NCBI RefSeq assembly: GCF_003122385.1
Contig: NZ_CP029255.1
Span: forward strand, 4,278,001-4,342,000
Direction of reading: 5' to 3'
From: Flavobacterium crocinum
Lineage (GTDB): Bacteria; Bacteroidota; Bacteroidia; Flavobacteriales; Flavobacteriaceae
Length of the DNA stretch: 64,000 nucleotides
The position numbers were made by a program, and so were the translations under genes. Below, one piece after another: positions 56,325 through 64,000 of the stretch; the first letter of the stretch is position 1, and every line of letters begins with the position of its first letter. Below the pieces are notes generated by a model. That model did not search any database. It saw only the letters and a program-made list of their open reading frames with translations, and was not told the origin of the DNA.

Positions 56325-57935
56325 ATGCACTCTAATCAATACAGAATAGTTCTGTCTCTCCTTGTGTGGTTCATATTTGGAGAACTAAATGCATTGACTT
56401 CTTTTACCAACGAAAATCAGGTTGAAACGGCTGAAAAAAATCTGCCTGCTTTTGGAAATTATTTAAATAAAGACCTTCCTTATACCGATCAAGAGGTAAA
56501 AAAAACAGAAAAAATACTAAGCGAATTACAGGAAAACATAGATAAAATAAGGACTTTACTGAAATTAAGCGACTGGTATGAAGCTTCTTTTAATAATCCT
56601 GAAACATTAGAAAAAGCTTTTAATTATGCTGAAGACGCTCTTCGTTTAAGCAGAAATCTGCATTCTGATATTTATGCAGGAAAATGTTATCTGCAGTTTT
56701 CAATGCTGTACCAATTAAGAAATAATGATCCAATGATCGAAACCAGTGCCAAAAAAGCAATAGCATTATTGGCTAAAACTAATCAAATAGATGATTTGGG
56801 CGAATCCTGGGTAATGATCTGGTCGGCAAAAATGCGTACACATGCACCAATAGAAGAAAGACTGGATCCTATTTTCAAAGCAGCTGTCTTATTCGAAAAA
56901 TCTGGAAATAATAAAAGAAGTGGTGACTGCTACAGAGAAATTAGTGAACTCTATTTTTCAATCTCAGATTTTAATCATTCGTCAAACTTTCTAAAAAAAG
57001 CAATCTCTTTTTATAAAGCATCGCATCTTAAAGAAAGTGACATTTATCCTATTTCTTCCAGACTGAATATTATTTACGAAGCCGAAAAAAGGAACAGGGA
57101 TATTATTAAACTAAAAAACAAAACCCTTATACAGCAAAGCAAACTTAAAAACGAGGTATTTCTCCGCAATTCCATGATCATTTTTATGATCCTTCTGCTT
57201 ATAATTCTTGGCCTCCTTTATAAAAGTTACAGATTCAAAAAGAAAACAAATAAAATACTGGAAACACAACAAAACGAAATCAATAAAAAAAATCATGCGC
57301 TTCAGAATCTGGTTACTGAAAAAGAATGGCTTTTACGAGAAATTCACCACAGAGTAAAAAACAATCTTCATATGGTGGTTGGTTTGTTAGCAAGCCAGAT
57401 TGAATTTTTAAAAAATGAAGAAGCTGTTCAGGCCATTAATAATAGTCAGAACCGAATTCATGCCATGTCGTTGATTCATCAGAAATTATATCAATCCGAA
57501 AATTTATCGATAATTGACATGCCTTCCTATATTTTTGAATTGACTGAATATTTAAAGGATTCATTCGAAATCAAGAATTCTATCCGGTTTATTCTGGATA
57601 TCGACAGCTTTACGCTGCCCCTATCTCATTCCATTCCAATTGGGCTTATTTTCAATGAAGCTGTTACAAATGCAATTAAATACGCATTTCCAAACAATGA
57701 AAAAGGAAAAATTAATATTTCACTAAATAAAAATGATAACGGTAACTATACTTTAGTTATTCATGATAATGGTATCGGGCTTCCTCCTGATTTCGATCCT
57801 TATAATAATCCTTCATTAGGTATAAAATTAATGCGTGGATTATCTGCAGATATTCATGGGAAATTTCTAATTGCAAACGCAAACGGAACCAAAATAACTT
57901 TGGAATTCTCTTTAGTCGAAAATAATCCAGATTAA
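56325..57935 (+). CDS. TPR-containing sensor histidine kinase (HisKA_2/HWE type)
   Basis: This 536-residue protein has a hydrophobic N-terminus (about 9-26), a periplasmic region of TPR-like helices (about 55-260) and one membrane span (about 283-300). A coiled-coil linker (305-335) leads to the kinase: EIHHRVKNNLHMVVGLL (phospho-His 341 or 342) and an HATPase with NEAVTNAIKYAF (N-box) and DNGIGLP (G-box). Kinases of this kind often signal to stand-alone receiver proteins. The regulator gene follows after 14 bp, so the two form a cognate pair. Confidence 0.9.
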   Translation: MHSNQYRIVLSLLVWFIFGELNALTSFTNENQVETAEKNLPAFGNYLNKDLPYTDQEVKKTEKILSELQENIDKIRTLLKLSDWYEASFNNPETLEKAFNYAEDALRLSRNLHSDIYAGKCYLQFSMLYQLRNNDPMIETSAKKAIALLAKTNQIDDLGESWVMIWSAKMRTHAPIEERLDPIFKAAVLFEKSGNNKRSGDCYREISELYFSISDFNHSSNFLKKAISFYKASHLKESDIYPISSRLNIIYEAEKRNRDIIKLKNKTLIQQSKLKNEVFLRNSMIIFMILLLIILGLLYKSYRFKKKTNKILETQQNEINKKNHALQNLVTEKEWLLREIHHRVKNNLHMVVGLLASQIEFLKNEEAVQAINNSQNRIHAMSLIHQKLYQSENLSIIDMPSYIFELTEYLKDSFEIKNSIRFILDIDSFTLPLSHSIPIGLIFNEAVTNAIKYAFPNNEKGKINISLNKNDNGNYTLVIHDNGIGLPPDFDPYNNPSLGIKLMRGLSADIHGKFLIANANGTKITLEFSLVENNPD

Positions 57936-57949
57936 TTTAATTCTACAAA

Positions 57950-59899
57950 ATGGCAAAACCACTAAAAATACTTATTGTTGAAGATCAGTTTGTTGAGGCA
58001 AATCACTTGAGATTGATGCTGAAAAAAGCAGGTCATACTGTCACCGGAATGGCACGCTCCGTAACTGATGCCAAATATTATATTGCACAGGAAAAACCGG
58101 AATTAGTGCTTCTGGATATTTTCTTATCCGGGAAAGAAACCGGAATTGATCTTGCCGAAATACTGAAAAATGATAACATCCCTTTTATTTATCTTTCCGC
58201 TAATTCCAACGAAGAAGTATTAAGCAAAGCTAAATTGACACATCCGTACGGCTTTTTAGTTAAACCTTTCCGGGAAAGAGATTTACTGGTAACTATTGAA
58301 ATTGCCGAATATCATCAGCAACACGGAATCGAATCTTCTATCCGGAAAGAGCTATTATTTCAAAAACAATTAAAAGCAATAGTTCGTAAAAGCGGCACAT
58401 GGGATGAAAGGGTTTTAAATATAATAACATCCTTGCAGGCGCTAATTTCCTTTGATCTTGTAATGGCTGTGTTCTACATGGATAATAAACTTACCAACCG
58501 GGTATTAGGATATGCAAGAACAGGATTGCATGAATATCAAAAAATAGGAATCGAAGAACTCCAAAATATTACAGCACTAAAGGAATCTGAAATTAACGAA
58601 CTAAGAAGTAAAAGCAATGTAGAAACAACAGCTACATTTTATAACGATACAGACTTCATAAAAATATGTGACAAAACGCCCATTAAAAAAATGATCGCGA
58701 CATCAATGAATATGAAATCTAATCTAATGCTTCCTATTCCGTTTACTCTTCATGAGAATGGCGGATTGTATTTATCTTTTTTCAGCAGACAACCCCATAA
58801 TTACAATAAGAATGTTTTAACAACTTGCGAAAGACTTCAGGAAACTTTAATTTTTGCTATAGAAAATTTAATTAGTGCCGATAAAAAATTAAGCGGAAAA
58901 AATAATTCCACGAAAAATCAAAACCCAAAAAAAGAATTAAAACCATCCTGTTTCAGTTCAATTGTAGGTAAAAGTCCTGTACTTCTTAAATTATTTGATC
59001 ATATTATACAGGTTGCTCCTGCAGATACTACAGTTTTAATTACCGGCGAAAGCGGTACCGGCAAGGAAAGTATTGCAAACAGCATTCATCAATTATCAGG
59101 AAGAAAAGACGAAGCATTTGTAAAAATCAACTGCTCCGCTCTTCCTCCAAGTCTAATTGAATCTGAATTATTTGGTCACGAAAAAGGATCTTTTACCGGA
59201 GCAACAGAAAAACGAATTGGTAAGTTTGAACAAGCAAATAACGGAACTTTATTTCTGGATGAAATTGGAGATATGCCTTTGGAAATGCAGGCAAAACTGC
59301 TTCGGGCAATTCAGGAAAAAGAAATTGAACGCGTGGGTGGAAATCTTCCGATAAAAGTAAATGTCCGAATTATTGCCGCAACTAATTGCAATCTCGAAAA
59401 AGAAGTTGCTGACGGCCGTTTCAGACTTGATTTGTACTACAGATTAAATGTATTCCCAATTCAATTACCTCCATTGCGTGAGCGAAAAGAAGATATTGGC
59501 CTTCTTGCACGTCATTTTATTGCTGTCTATAGTGCCAGAACGGGAAAAAATGTAACCGAAATATCTGAAAGTGCCTTAAAAAGTCTTTTATCCTATCAAT
59601 GGCCCGGAAATATCCGTGAACTGGAAAATCTAATAGAAAGAAGTATTCTTTTAGCCAAAACCGATACCATTGAACACATTCCACTTCCTGCTATTGATGA
59701 AATCAAACTAAACAATAATTCAAACGAATGGTATTTTAAAACCATCCAGGAAAACGAAAGAGAACACATTATCAACGTTCTCGAAAAATGTAACGGAAGA
59801 ATCAGAGGCGTCGGCGGAGCTTCTGAAATTCTTGGACTGCCTCCTACTACACTCGCATCCAGAATGCAAAAACTAGGAATTAAGAGAAGCCATTTTTAA
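57950..59899 (+). CDS. REC-GAF-AAA+-Fis response regulator (sigma-54 activator type)
   Basis: This 649-residue protein has a receiver (1-120; Asp56 in LVLLDIF, Ser83, Lys105), a GAF-like region (about 150-310) and an AAA+ domain (about 336-570) with Walker A GESGTGKE (366-373), GSFTGA (413-418) and Walker B LFLDEIGD (434-441). A C-terminal Fis-type helix-turn-helix (about 605-649: GGASEILGLPPTTLASRMQKLGI) ends it. The GSFTGA loop normally contacts sigma-54, so phosphorylation by the neighbouring kinase probably activates sigma-54 promoters. No clear -24/-12 site was found in the window. Confidence 0.92.
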   Translation: MAKPLKILIVEDQFVEANHLRLMLKKAGHTVTGMARSVTDAKYYIAQEKPELVLLDIFLSGKETGIDLAEILKNDNIPFIYLSANSNEEVLSKAKLTHPYGFLVKPFRERDLLVTIEIAEYHQQHGIESSIRKELLFQKQLKAIVRKSGTWDERVLNIITSLQALISFDLVMAVFYMDNKLTNRVLGYARTGLHEYQKIGIEELQNITALKESEINELRSKSNVETTATFYNDTDFIKICDKTPIKKMIATSMNMKSNLMLPIPFTLHENGGLYLSFFSRQPHNYNKNVLTTCERLQETLIFAIENLISADKKLSGKNNSTKNQNPKKELKPSCFSSIVGKSPVLLKLFDHIIQVAPADTTVLITGESGTGKESIANSIHQLSGRKDEAFVKINCSALPPSLIESELFGHEKGSFTGATEKRIGKFEQANNGTLFLDEIGDMPLEMQAKLLRAIQEKEIERVGGNLPIKVNVRIIAATNCNLEKEVADGRFRLDLYYRLNVFPIQLPPLRERKEDIGLLARHFIAVYSARTGKNVTEISESALKSLLSYQWPGNIRELENLIERSILLAKTDTIEHIPLPAIDEIKLNNNSNEWYFKTIQENEREHIINVLEKCNGRIRGVGGASEILGLPPTTLASRMQKLGIKRSHF

Positions 59900-59914
59900 G
59901 ACAGTGAATTAACA

Positions 59915-59956
59915 GTTATGAGTTAGAGGTTATAGGTTATGAGTTATAGGTTATGT
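59915..59956. repeat. Six heptamers of the GTTATRG type
   Basis: GTTATGA, GTTAGAG, GTTATAG, GTTATGA, GTTATAG and GTTATGT follow one another. They are inverted relative to the TTCTAAC array at 60124-60228. Confidence 0.7.
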
Positions 59957-59972
59957 GCTAAAAAGTTACATG

Positions 59973-60059
59973 AAACTTTGCGTCTTTGCGACTTTGCGAG
60001 ATTAAAATTGTAAGCCTTTTTTTAGCAACGAGAAATTTGCTCGCAAAGACGCAAAGTTT
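59973..60059. repeat. Inverted repeat with AAACTTTGCGTCTTTGCGA arms
   Basis: Arms at 59973-59991 and 60041-60059 are perfect 19-bp complements around a 49-bp AT-rich loop. It lies between the two inverted heptamer arrays, giving the whole gap a nested palindromic plan. Confidence 0.75.
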
Positions 60060-60123
60060 TTAGAAATCCTATTGTTATTGTTTTAAACTAACAATTCTTA
60101 ACTTTTAACTCTTAACCTTTAAC

Positions 60124-60228
60124 TTCTAACTTCTAACTTCTAACTTCTAACTTCTAACTTCTAACTTCTAACTCTTAACTTCTAACTCTTAACTTCTAAC
60201 TCTTAACTTCTAACTCTTAACTTCTAAC
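60124..60228. repeat. Fifteen tandem heptamers TTCTAAC/TCTTAAC
   Basis: Seven TTCTAAC units (60124-60172) are followed by four TCTTAAC-TTCTAAC pairs (60173-60228). Degenerate units precede it from about 60096. The array ends 157 bp before the alpha/beta hydrolase start. Confidence 0.85.
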
Positions 60229-60385
60229 TCAAAAAAACGTTATTCCGTTGCTTATTTTTCGTTGTACGACGAAATATAGTTTGGCACACTTAATCAAAAC
60301 CAACATAAATACCTATAAATAAACAGATTAACAAAAACGGTCTGATTTTAGTCTGTAGTTTGGCATAACATCAAAACAATGTATT

Positions 60386-61183
60386 ATGCTAACTGAAAAT
60401 CCTACGACGATTCTTTTTATTACCGGCGCCTTTGTCAGCAATAAATGCTGGGACGAATGGAAAGTTTTTTTCGAAAACAAAGGCTATAAAACTTTAGCGC
60501 CTGCATGGCCTTACAAAGATGCTCCGGTCGAAGTCCTGCGCGAGCGCCATCCTGATCCACAAGTTGCCGGACTGAGATTGACGCAATTAATTGAACACTT
60601 TGAAAATATTGCTAAAAATTTACCTCATAAACCTATTATAGTTGGTCACTCCATTGGCGGACTTTTAGCACAAATACTTTTACAGCGTAACCTTGCAACT
60701 TCGGCAATCGCGATACATTCTGTTCCGCCACAGGGAATTATAACTTTTAAATTCTCCTTTTTAAAAGCTGGCTGGGGTCCGCTTGGCTTTTTTACTTCGA
60801 CAAAAAAAACATTTATGATGAGTTTTAGTCAGTGGCAATATGCTTTCACAAACGGAATGCCCGAAGAATGGCAGGAAAAAGCCTATTGCGATGCGGCAAT
60901 TCCTGAATCAAAATTAATCGTTCGGGACACCATAACTTCCGTCGCAAAAGTAGATTTTCATGCACCTCATAAACCTTTATTACTCATTGCAGGATCTATC
61001 GATCACACGATTCCAGAATCATTGAATTATTCTAACTACAAAAAATACTCAGACAAAAATTCTATTACCGATTACAAAGTTTTCCCCGAAAGAAACCATT
61101 TTGTATTAAACCAGCCGGGTTGGCAGGAAATTGCACTTTATATACAAAATTGGATCGAAAAACTTCCGATTCAAAATTCATAA
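60386..61183 (+). CDS. Alpha/beta hydrolase (serine type)
   Basis: This 265-residue cytosolic protein has ITGAFVSNKCWDEW after strand 1, the nucleophile elbow VGHSIGG (Ser89), and the C-terminal GSIDHTIPE and ERNHFVLNQPGW segments that supply the Asp and His. The early sequence resembles stand-alone lipase/esterase-like proteins; the substrate is unknown. It is 38 bp upstream of another alpha/beta hydrolase gene and both are probably transcribed together. Upstream is a repeat-rich gap. Confidence 0.82.
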   Translation: MLTENPTTILFITGAFVSNKCWDEWKVFFENKGYKTLAPAWPYKDAPVEVLRERHPDPQVAGLRLTQLIEHFENIAKNLPHKPIIVGHSIGGLLAQILLQRNLATSAIAIHSVPPQGIITFKFSFLKAGWGPLGFFTSTKKTFMMSFSQWQYAFTNGMPEEWQEKAYCDAAIPESKLIVRDTITSVAKVDFHAPHKPLLLIAGSIDHTIPESLNYSNYKKYSDKNSITDYKVFPERNHFVLNQPGWQEIALYIQNWIEKLPIQNS

Positions 61184-61221
61184 AAACCAATTATTCATTA
61201 ACTAATTAAAATTTTAAAATC

Positions 61222-62241
61222 ATGAAAACGAATTTATTAAACAATGTTTTTTCTAACCTAAAAAACAAAACGGCTCAATTATTTGCCGTTGTAATTTTAC
61301 TATTGACTTTTATTTCTTGTAATAAAAAAGCAGAAGAAACTCCTGCCACAGAAGCTAAACCTGCCAAAACAACTGAAACTACTCAGCCTGCACCGGCAAA
61401 TCCTCCAGCAAACTTTAAACACGCCACCGCGACTGTAAACGGAATCAAAATTCACTACGTTATTGGTGGTCAAGGCGATCCGTTGGTTTTAGTTCACGGA
61501 TTTGGACAAAACTGGTACATGTGGAATCGCTTATTGCCTGAATTATCGAAACATTTTACCGTTATCGCTCCAGATTTAAGAGGCGTTGGCGAATCAGACA
61601 AACCGGAAAGCGGTTATGACAAAAAAACAATGGCATCTGATATACATGAACTGGTAAATCAGCTTGGGTATAAAAGCATTAATCTGGCTGGACACGACAT
61701 CGGATTAATGGTGGCTTATGCTTATGCCGCGCAATATGGCGACAGTGTAAAAAAAGTCGCTTTAATGGATGCCCTTTTACCTGGAATTGAACCTGTTTGG
61801 TCAAATGTAAAAGGATCTGCATGGTGGTTTGGATTCTTTGCATGGCCAGCATCCGGAGATATTGTAAAAGGAAAAGAAAAAGAATTCTTAACTAATTTTT
61901 GGCCAGTTGTAGGTCACGTTAAAGATCCTTTTACTGCCGAAGAATCTGCAGAATTTATTAGAGCATATGCTACTGAAGGCGGAACAACTGCTGCTTTTAA
62001 ATGGTTTGGCGCTTTCGATCAGGATGGAAAAGACAACTTAGTTTTTGCGAAGAAAAAACTAAAAATGCCACTATTAGCAATGGGCGGAGAATATTTCGCG
62101 GCTGCTTTCCTTAAAGATCATTCCAAACTAGTGGCAGAAAATGTAACTGAATCTAAAATTGCGGGCGCTGGACACTGGTTGGTTCAGGAAAATACAGCTC
62201 AGGTTCAAAAAGATTTATTGGCATTCTTTCTTGGTAAATAA
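61222..62241 (+). CDS. Lipoprotein alpha/beta hydrolase with Asp nucleophile (epoxide hydrolase/dehalogenase-like)
   Basis: This 339-residue protein has a lipobox (LTFISC, Cys33), a Pro/Ala/Thr-rich linker (37-65) and a hydrolase domain. The oxyanion motif is HGFGQNWYMW (92-101). The nucleophile elbow reads GHDIGLM, with Asp159 in place of Ser, as in epoxide hydrolases and haloalkane dehalogenases. DLRGVGESDKP and AGAGHWLVQE (His318) agree. Anchoring to a membrane is inferred from the lipobox. The true substrate cannot be told. Confidence 0.85.
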   Translation: MKTNLLNNVFSNLKNKTAQLFAVVILLLTFISCNKKAEETPATEAKPAKTTETTQPAPANPPANFKHATATVNGIKIHYVIGGQGDPLVLVHGFGQNWYMWNRLLPELSKHFTVIAPDLRGVGESDKPESGYDKKTMASDIHELVNQLGYKSINLAGHDIGLMVAYAYAAQYGDSVKKVALMDALLPGIEPVWSNVKGSAWWFGFFAWPASGDIVKGKEKEFLTNFWPVVGHVKDPFTAEESAEFIRAYATEGGTTAAFKWFGAFDQDGKDNLVFAKKKLKMPLLAMGGEYFAAAFLKDHSKLVAENVTESKIAGAGHWLVQENTAQVQKDLLAFFLGK

Positions 62242-62261
62242 ATAACCCTTTGGATATCGTT

Positions 62262-62407
62262 TTTTCAACACATAGAAACATAGATTTTTATTTATATAAA
62301 AGTTTTTAAAAAGAAACTAGTTTCTAACACATAGCTAGCTATGTTTATTTTAAACAAGTGAAACGCCTTTTCTGAGGCTTTGGATAACTATGTTTCTATG
62401 TGTTAAA
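62262..62407. repeat. Short type A repeat copy
   Basis: The ends AACACATAGAAACATAG (62264-62280) and CTATGTTTCTATGTGTT are perfect, and an ACTAGT palindrome lies inside, but the nested 29-bp inverted repeat is absent. It fills the gap before the amidohydrolase gene, the only such copy in this half of the window. Confidence 0.8.
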
Positions 62408-62439
62408 AATTACCCTCAACAGATTAAATAACAAAAATT

Positions 62440-64000
62440 ATGAAAAGGTTAATTCTATTTTTTCTGTTTTTTTCTGCGCTTTTATCTCAAGCGCAGCAGA
62501 AAGCAGACTTGATTATCTACAACGGAAAAATTGCAACCATGCAGAAACAAAACGAATTTGTTGAGGCAATTGCGATTAAAGACGGAATTATTCTGGACAC
62601 CGGAACGGAGAAAAATATTCTTTCTTCCTATAAATCTTCGGCAACAAAATTAGTTGATGCTAAAGGCAAAACGGTAATTCCGGGATTGAATGACAGTCAT
62701 ATGCATGTGATTCGCGAAGGTTTAAATTATAATTCGGAGTTGCGCTGGGATGGCGTAAAAACCTTAAAACGCGCCATGGAAATGCTGAAAGAACAAGCAG
62801 CAAGAACACCGGAAGGCGTTTGGATTAAAGTTATAGGAGGCTGGAATGAATTTCAGTTTGAAGAAAAAAGACAGCCTACAATTGACGAAATCAACGCTGC
62901 AGTCCCTGATAAACCAGTTTTTATCACTTATTTATATGGAAAAGCTTTCCTGAATAAAAAAGGAATTGAAGTTTTAAAATACACCAAAGACACGAAATAC
63001 GAAGGAAGTCTTTTGGAACAAGATGCAAACGGAAATTTAACCGGTTTGATGTATGCCAAAGAAACCCCAAAAGCCATTTACACCACTTTAGGATTGACTA
63101 CAAAATTAACTCCGGAAGAACGCATCAATAGCTCGATGCAGTTTAATCGCGAATTGAATCGCTTTGGATTGACTAGTATAATCGACGCGGCCGGCGGAAG
63201 TCAAAATTTCCCTGCGGATTATGTGACTTCTTTGGAATTGGCAAAGCAAAACAAACTAAGTCTTAGAATTTCTTATTATTTGTTTGCTCAACAAAAAGGC
63301 AAAGAATTGCAGGATTATGAAAAATGGGTTTCGGAAACTCAAATCAATAAAAATGATAATTTGATAGTTCCAAATGGTTATGTAGAAGAAGGCGCCGGAG
63401 AAAACATAGTTGCTTCTGCAGCTGATTTTGAAAATTTCCTAGAACCGAGAATTGTTTTGTCTGACGAAATGGAAAAAGATCTTGAACCAATTATCCGATT
63501 ATTAGCGAAAAACAAATGGCCTTTTAGACTTCACGCGACGTACGGCGAATCGATTGACAGGATGCTGAATGTATTTGAGAAAGTAAACAAAGAGATTCCG
63601 TTTAATGGTTTGCGATGGTTTTTTGATCATGCTGAAACCATTACGTCTTCAGAATTGAAACGTGTTAAAAAATTGAATGGCGGAATTGCAGTTCAATTCA
63701 GAATGTATTATCAGGGAGAATTGTACAACAAACTATACGGAGTGCCGAAAACACAATTACCTCCTATCAAAAAAATGTTGGAACTAGGAATTCCGGTTGG
63801 AATGGGAACCGATGCTACCCGAATTTCAACTTATAATCCTTGGATGTCTTTGCATTGGTTACTTACAGGAAAAACAATTGGCGGGATGCAGTTCTGGCCA
63901 AAAGATCAGGTTTTGGATAAATTCACTGCCTTGAAATTATACACTTCTGGAAGCGCTTGGTTTTCGGGCGAAGAAAAAGAGAAAGGAAAACTGGTAAAGG
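62440..64000 (+). CDS. Secreted amidohydrolase (amidohydrolase-3 type), C-terminus beyond window
   Basis: The frame is open from the ATG at 62440 to the window edge, giving about 520 residues. It starts with a signal peptide (MKRLILFFLFFSALLSQAQ). The metal-binding GLNDSHMHV (HxH) follows a typical VDAKGKTVIPG strand. Further motifs are PFRLHATYGESID, FDHAETI and PVGMGTDATR (conserved Asp). The plan is that of YtcJ-like amidohydrolases; the substrate is unknown. A stop codon was not reached. Confidence 0.85.
   Translation, partial: MKRLILFFLFFSALLSQAQQKADLIIYNGKIATMQKQNEFVEAIAIKDGIILDTGTEKNILSSYKSSATKLVDAKGKTVIPGLNDSHMHVIREGLNYNSELRWDGVKTLKRAMEMLKEQAARTPEGVWIKVIGGWNEFQFEEKRQPTIDEINAAVPDKPVFITYLYGKAFLNKKGIEVLKYTKDTKYEGSLLEQDANGNLTGLMYAKETPKAIYTTLGLTTKLTPEERINSSMQFNRELNRFGLTSIIDAAGGSQNFPADYVTSLELAKQNKLSLRISYYLFAQQKGKELQDYEKWVSETQINKNDNLIVPNGYVEEGAGENIVASAADFENFLEPRIVLSDEMEKDLEPIIRLLAKNKWPFRLHATYGESIDRMLNVFEKVNKEIPFNGLRWFFDHAETITSSELKRVKKLNGGIAVQFRMYYQGELYNKLYGVPKTQLPPIKKMLELGIPVGMGTDATRISTYNPWMSLHWLLTGKTIGGMQFWPKDQVLDKFTALKLYTSGSAWFSGEEKEKGKLVK

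Noticed and set aside
60281-60295. TTGGCAC resembling a sigma-54 -24 element
   Set aside because: No TTGC-type -12 element follows at the required distance, nor for the second TTTGGCA near 60358.

Overview
The window looks like chromosome of a Flavobacterium-type member of the Bacteroidota. The evidence is low G+C, two SusC/SusD pairs, a hybrid two-component system (HTCS) with an AraC-type output, a type IX secretion (T9SS) C-terminal domain, many lipobox lipoproteins, and promoters matching the Bacteroidota -7 consensus TAnnTTTG. No rRNA, tRNA, CRISPR array, phage or transposase gene was seen. Function calls rest on motifs and recalled family knowledge; no database search was possible.

Layout. 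(1) 1-6.9 kb: a truncated unknown gene, an isochorismatase-fold hydrolase, a secreted GH97 glycosidase, fructokinase, and a sucrose-phosphate synthase fused to a HAD phosphatase. (2) 6.9-8.8 kb: about 1.9 kb without genes, built from alternating palindromic elements of two families. (3) 8.8-13.6 kb: a cytosolic clan GH-J (GH32-like) hydrolase, which with fructokinase and the synthase forms a scattered sucrose module, then a secreted PPC/DUF296 protein, a Crp/Fnr regulator, a CPBP protease and a small protein. Further repeat copies fill most gaps. (4) 13.6-16.4 kb, minus strand: a TlpA-like thioredoxin-fold protein and a lipoprotein.

(5) 16.4-44.4 kb: a pectin utilization locus. It holds a 2,428-residue T9SS-exported enzyme with CE8, PL1 and beta-helix modules, then (minus strand, read from 35.7 kb down) a lipoprotein, SusC, SusD, a beta-helix lipoprotein, GH105, GH28 and CE8. 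A 237-bp palindromic tandem array lies between this operon and the HTCS regulator; a GH3 enzyme is divergent from the regulator. The model is that the exported enzyme de-esterifies and cuts pectin at the surface, SusCD imports the oligosaccharides, and GH28, GH105 and CE8 finish them. Matching direct-repeat sites with 22-bp spacing lie before the SusC operon and between the HTCS and GH3 genes. A terminator-like hairpin inside the operon probably lowers expression of the last three enzymes.

(6) 44.5-50.4 kb: an MscS channel, then genes resembling quinone/electrophile detoxification: a small acetyltransferase, an MhqD-like hydrolase, a cupin-like protein, an MhqO-like dioxygenase and an unusual GAPDH. 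The same 14-bp operator sits at identical spacing before both transcription units. (7) 50.4-59.9 kb: a second SusC/SusD pair without enzymes, divergent from a TPR sensor kinase and a REC-GAF-AAA+-Fis regulator. (8) 59.9-64 kb: heptamer repeats, two alpha/beta hydrolases, another repeat copy, and an amidohydrolase cut by the window edge.
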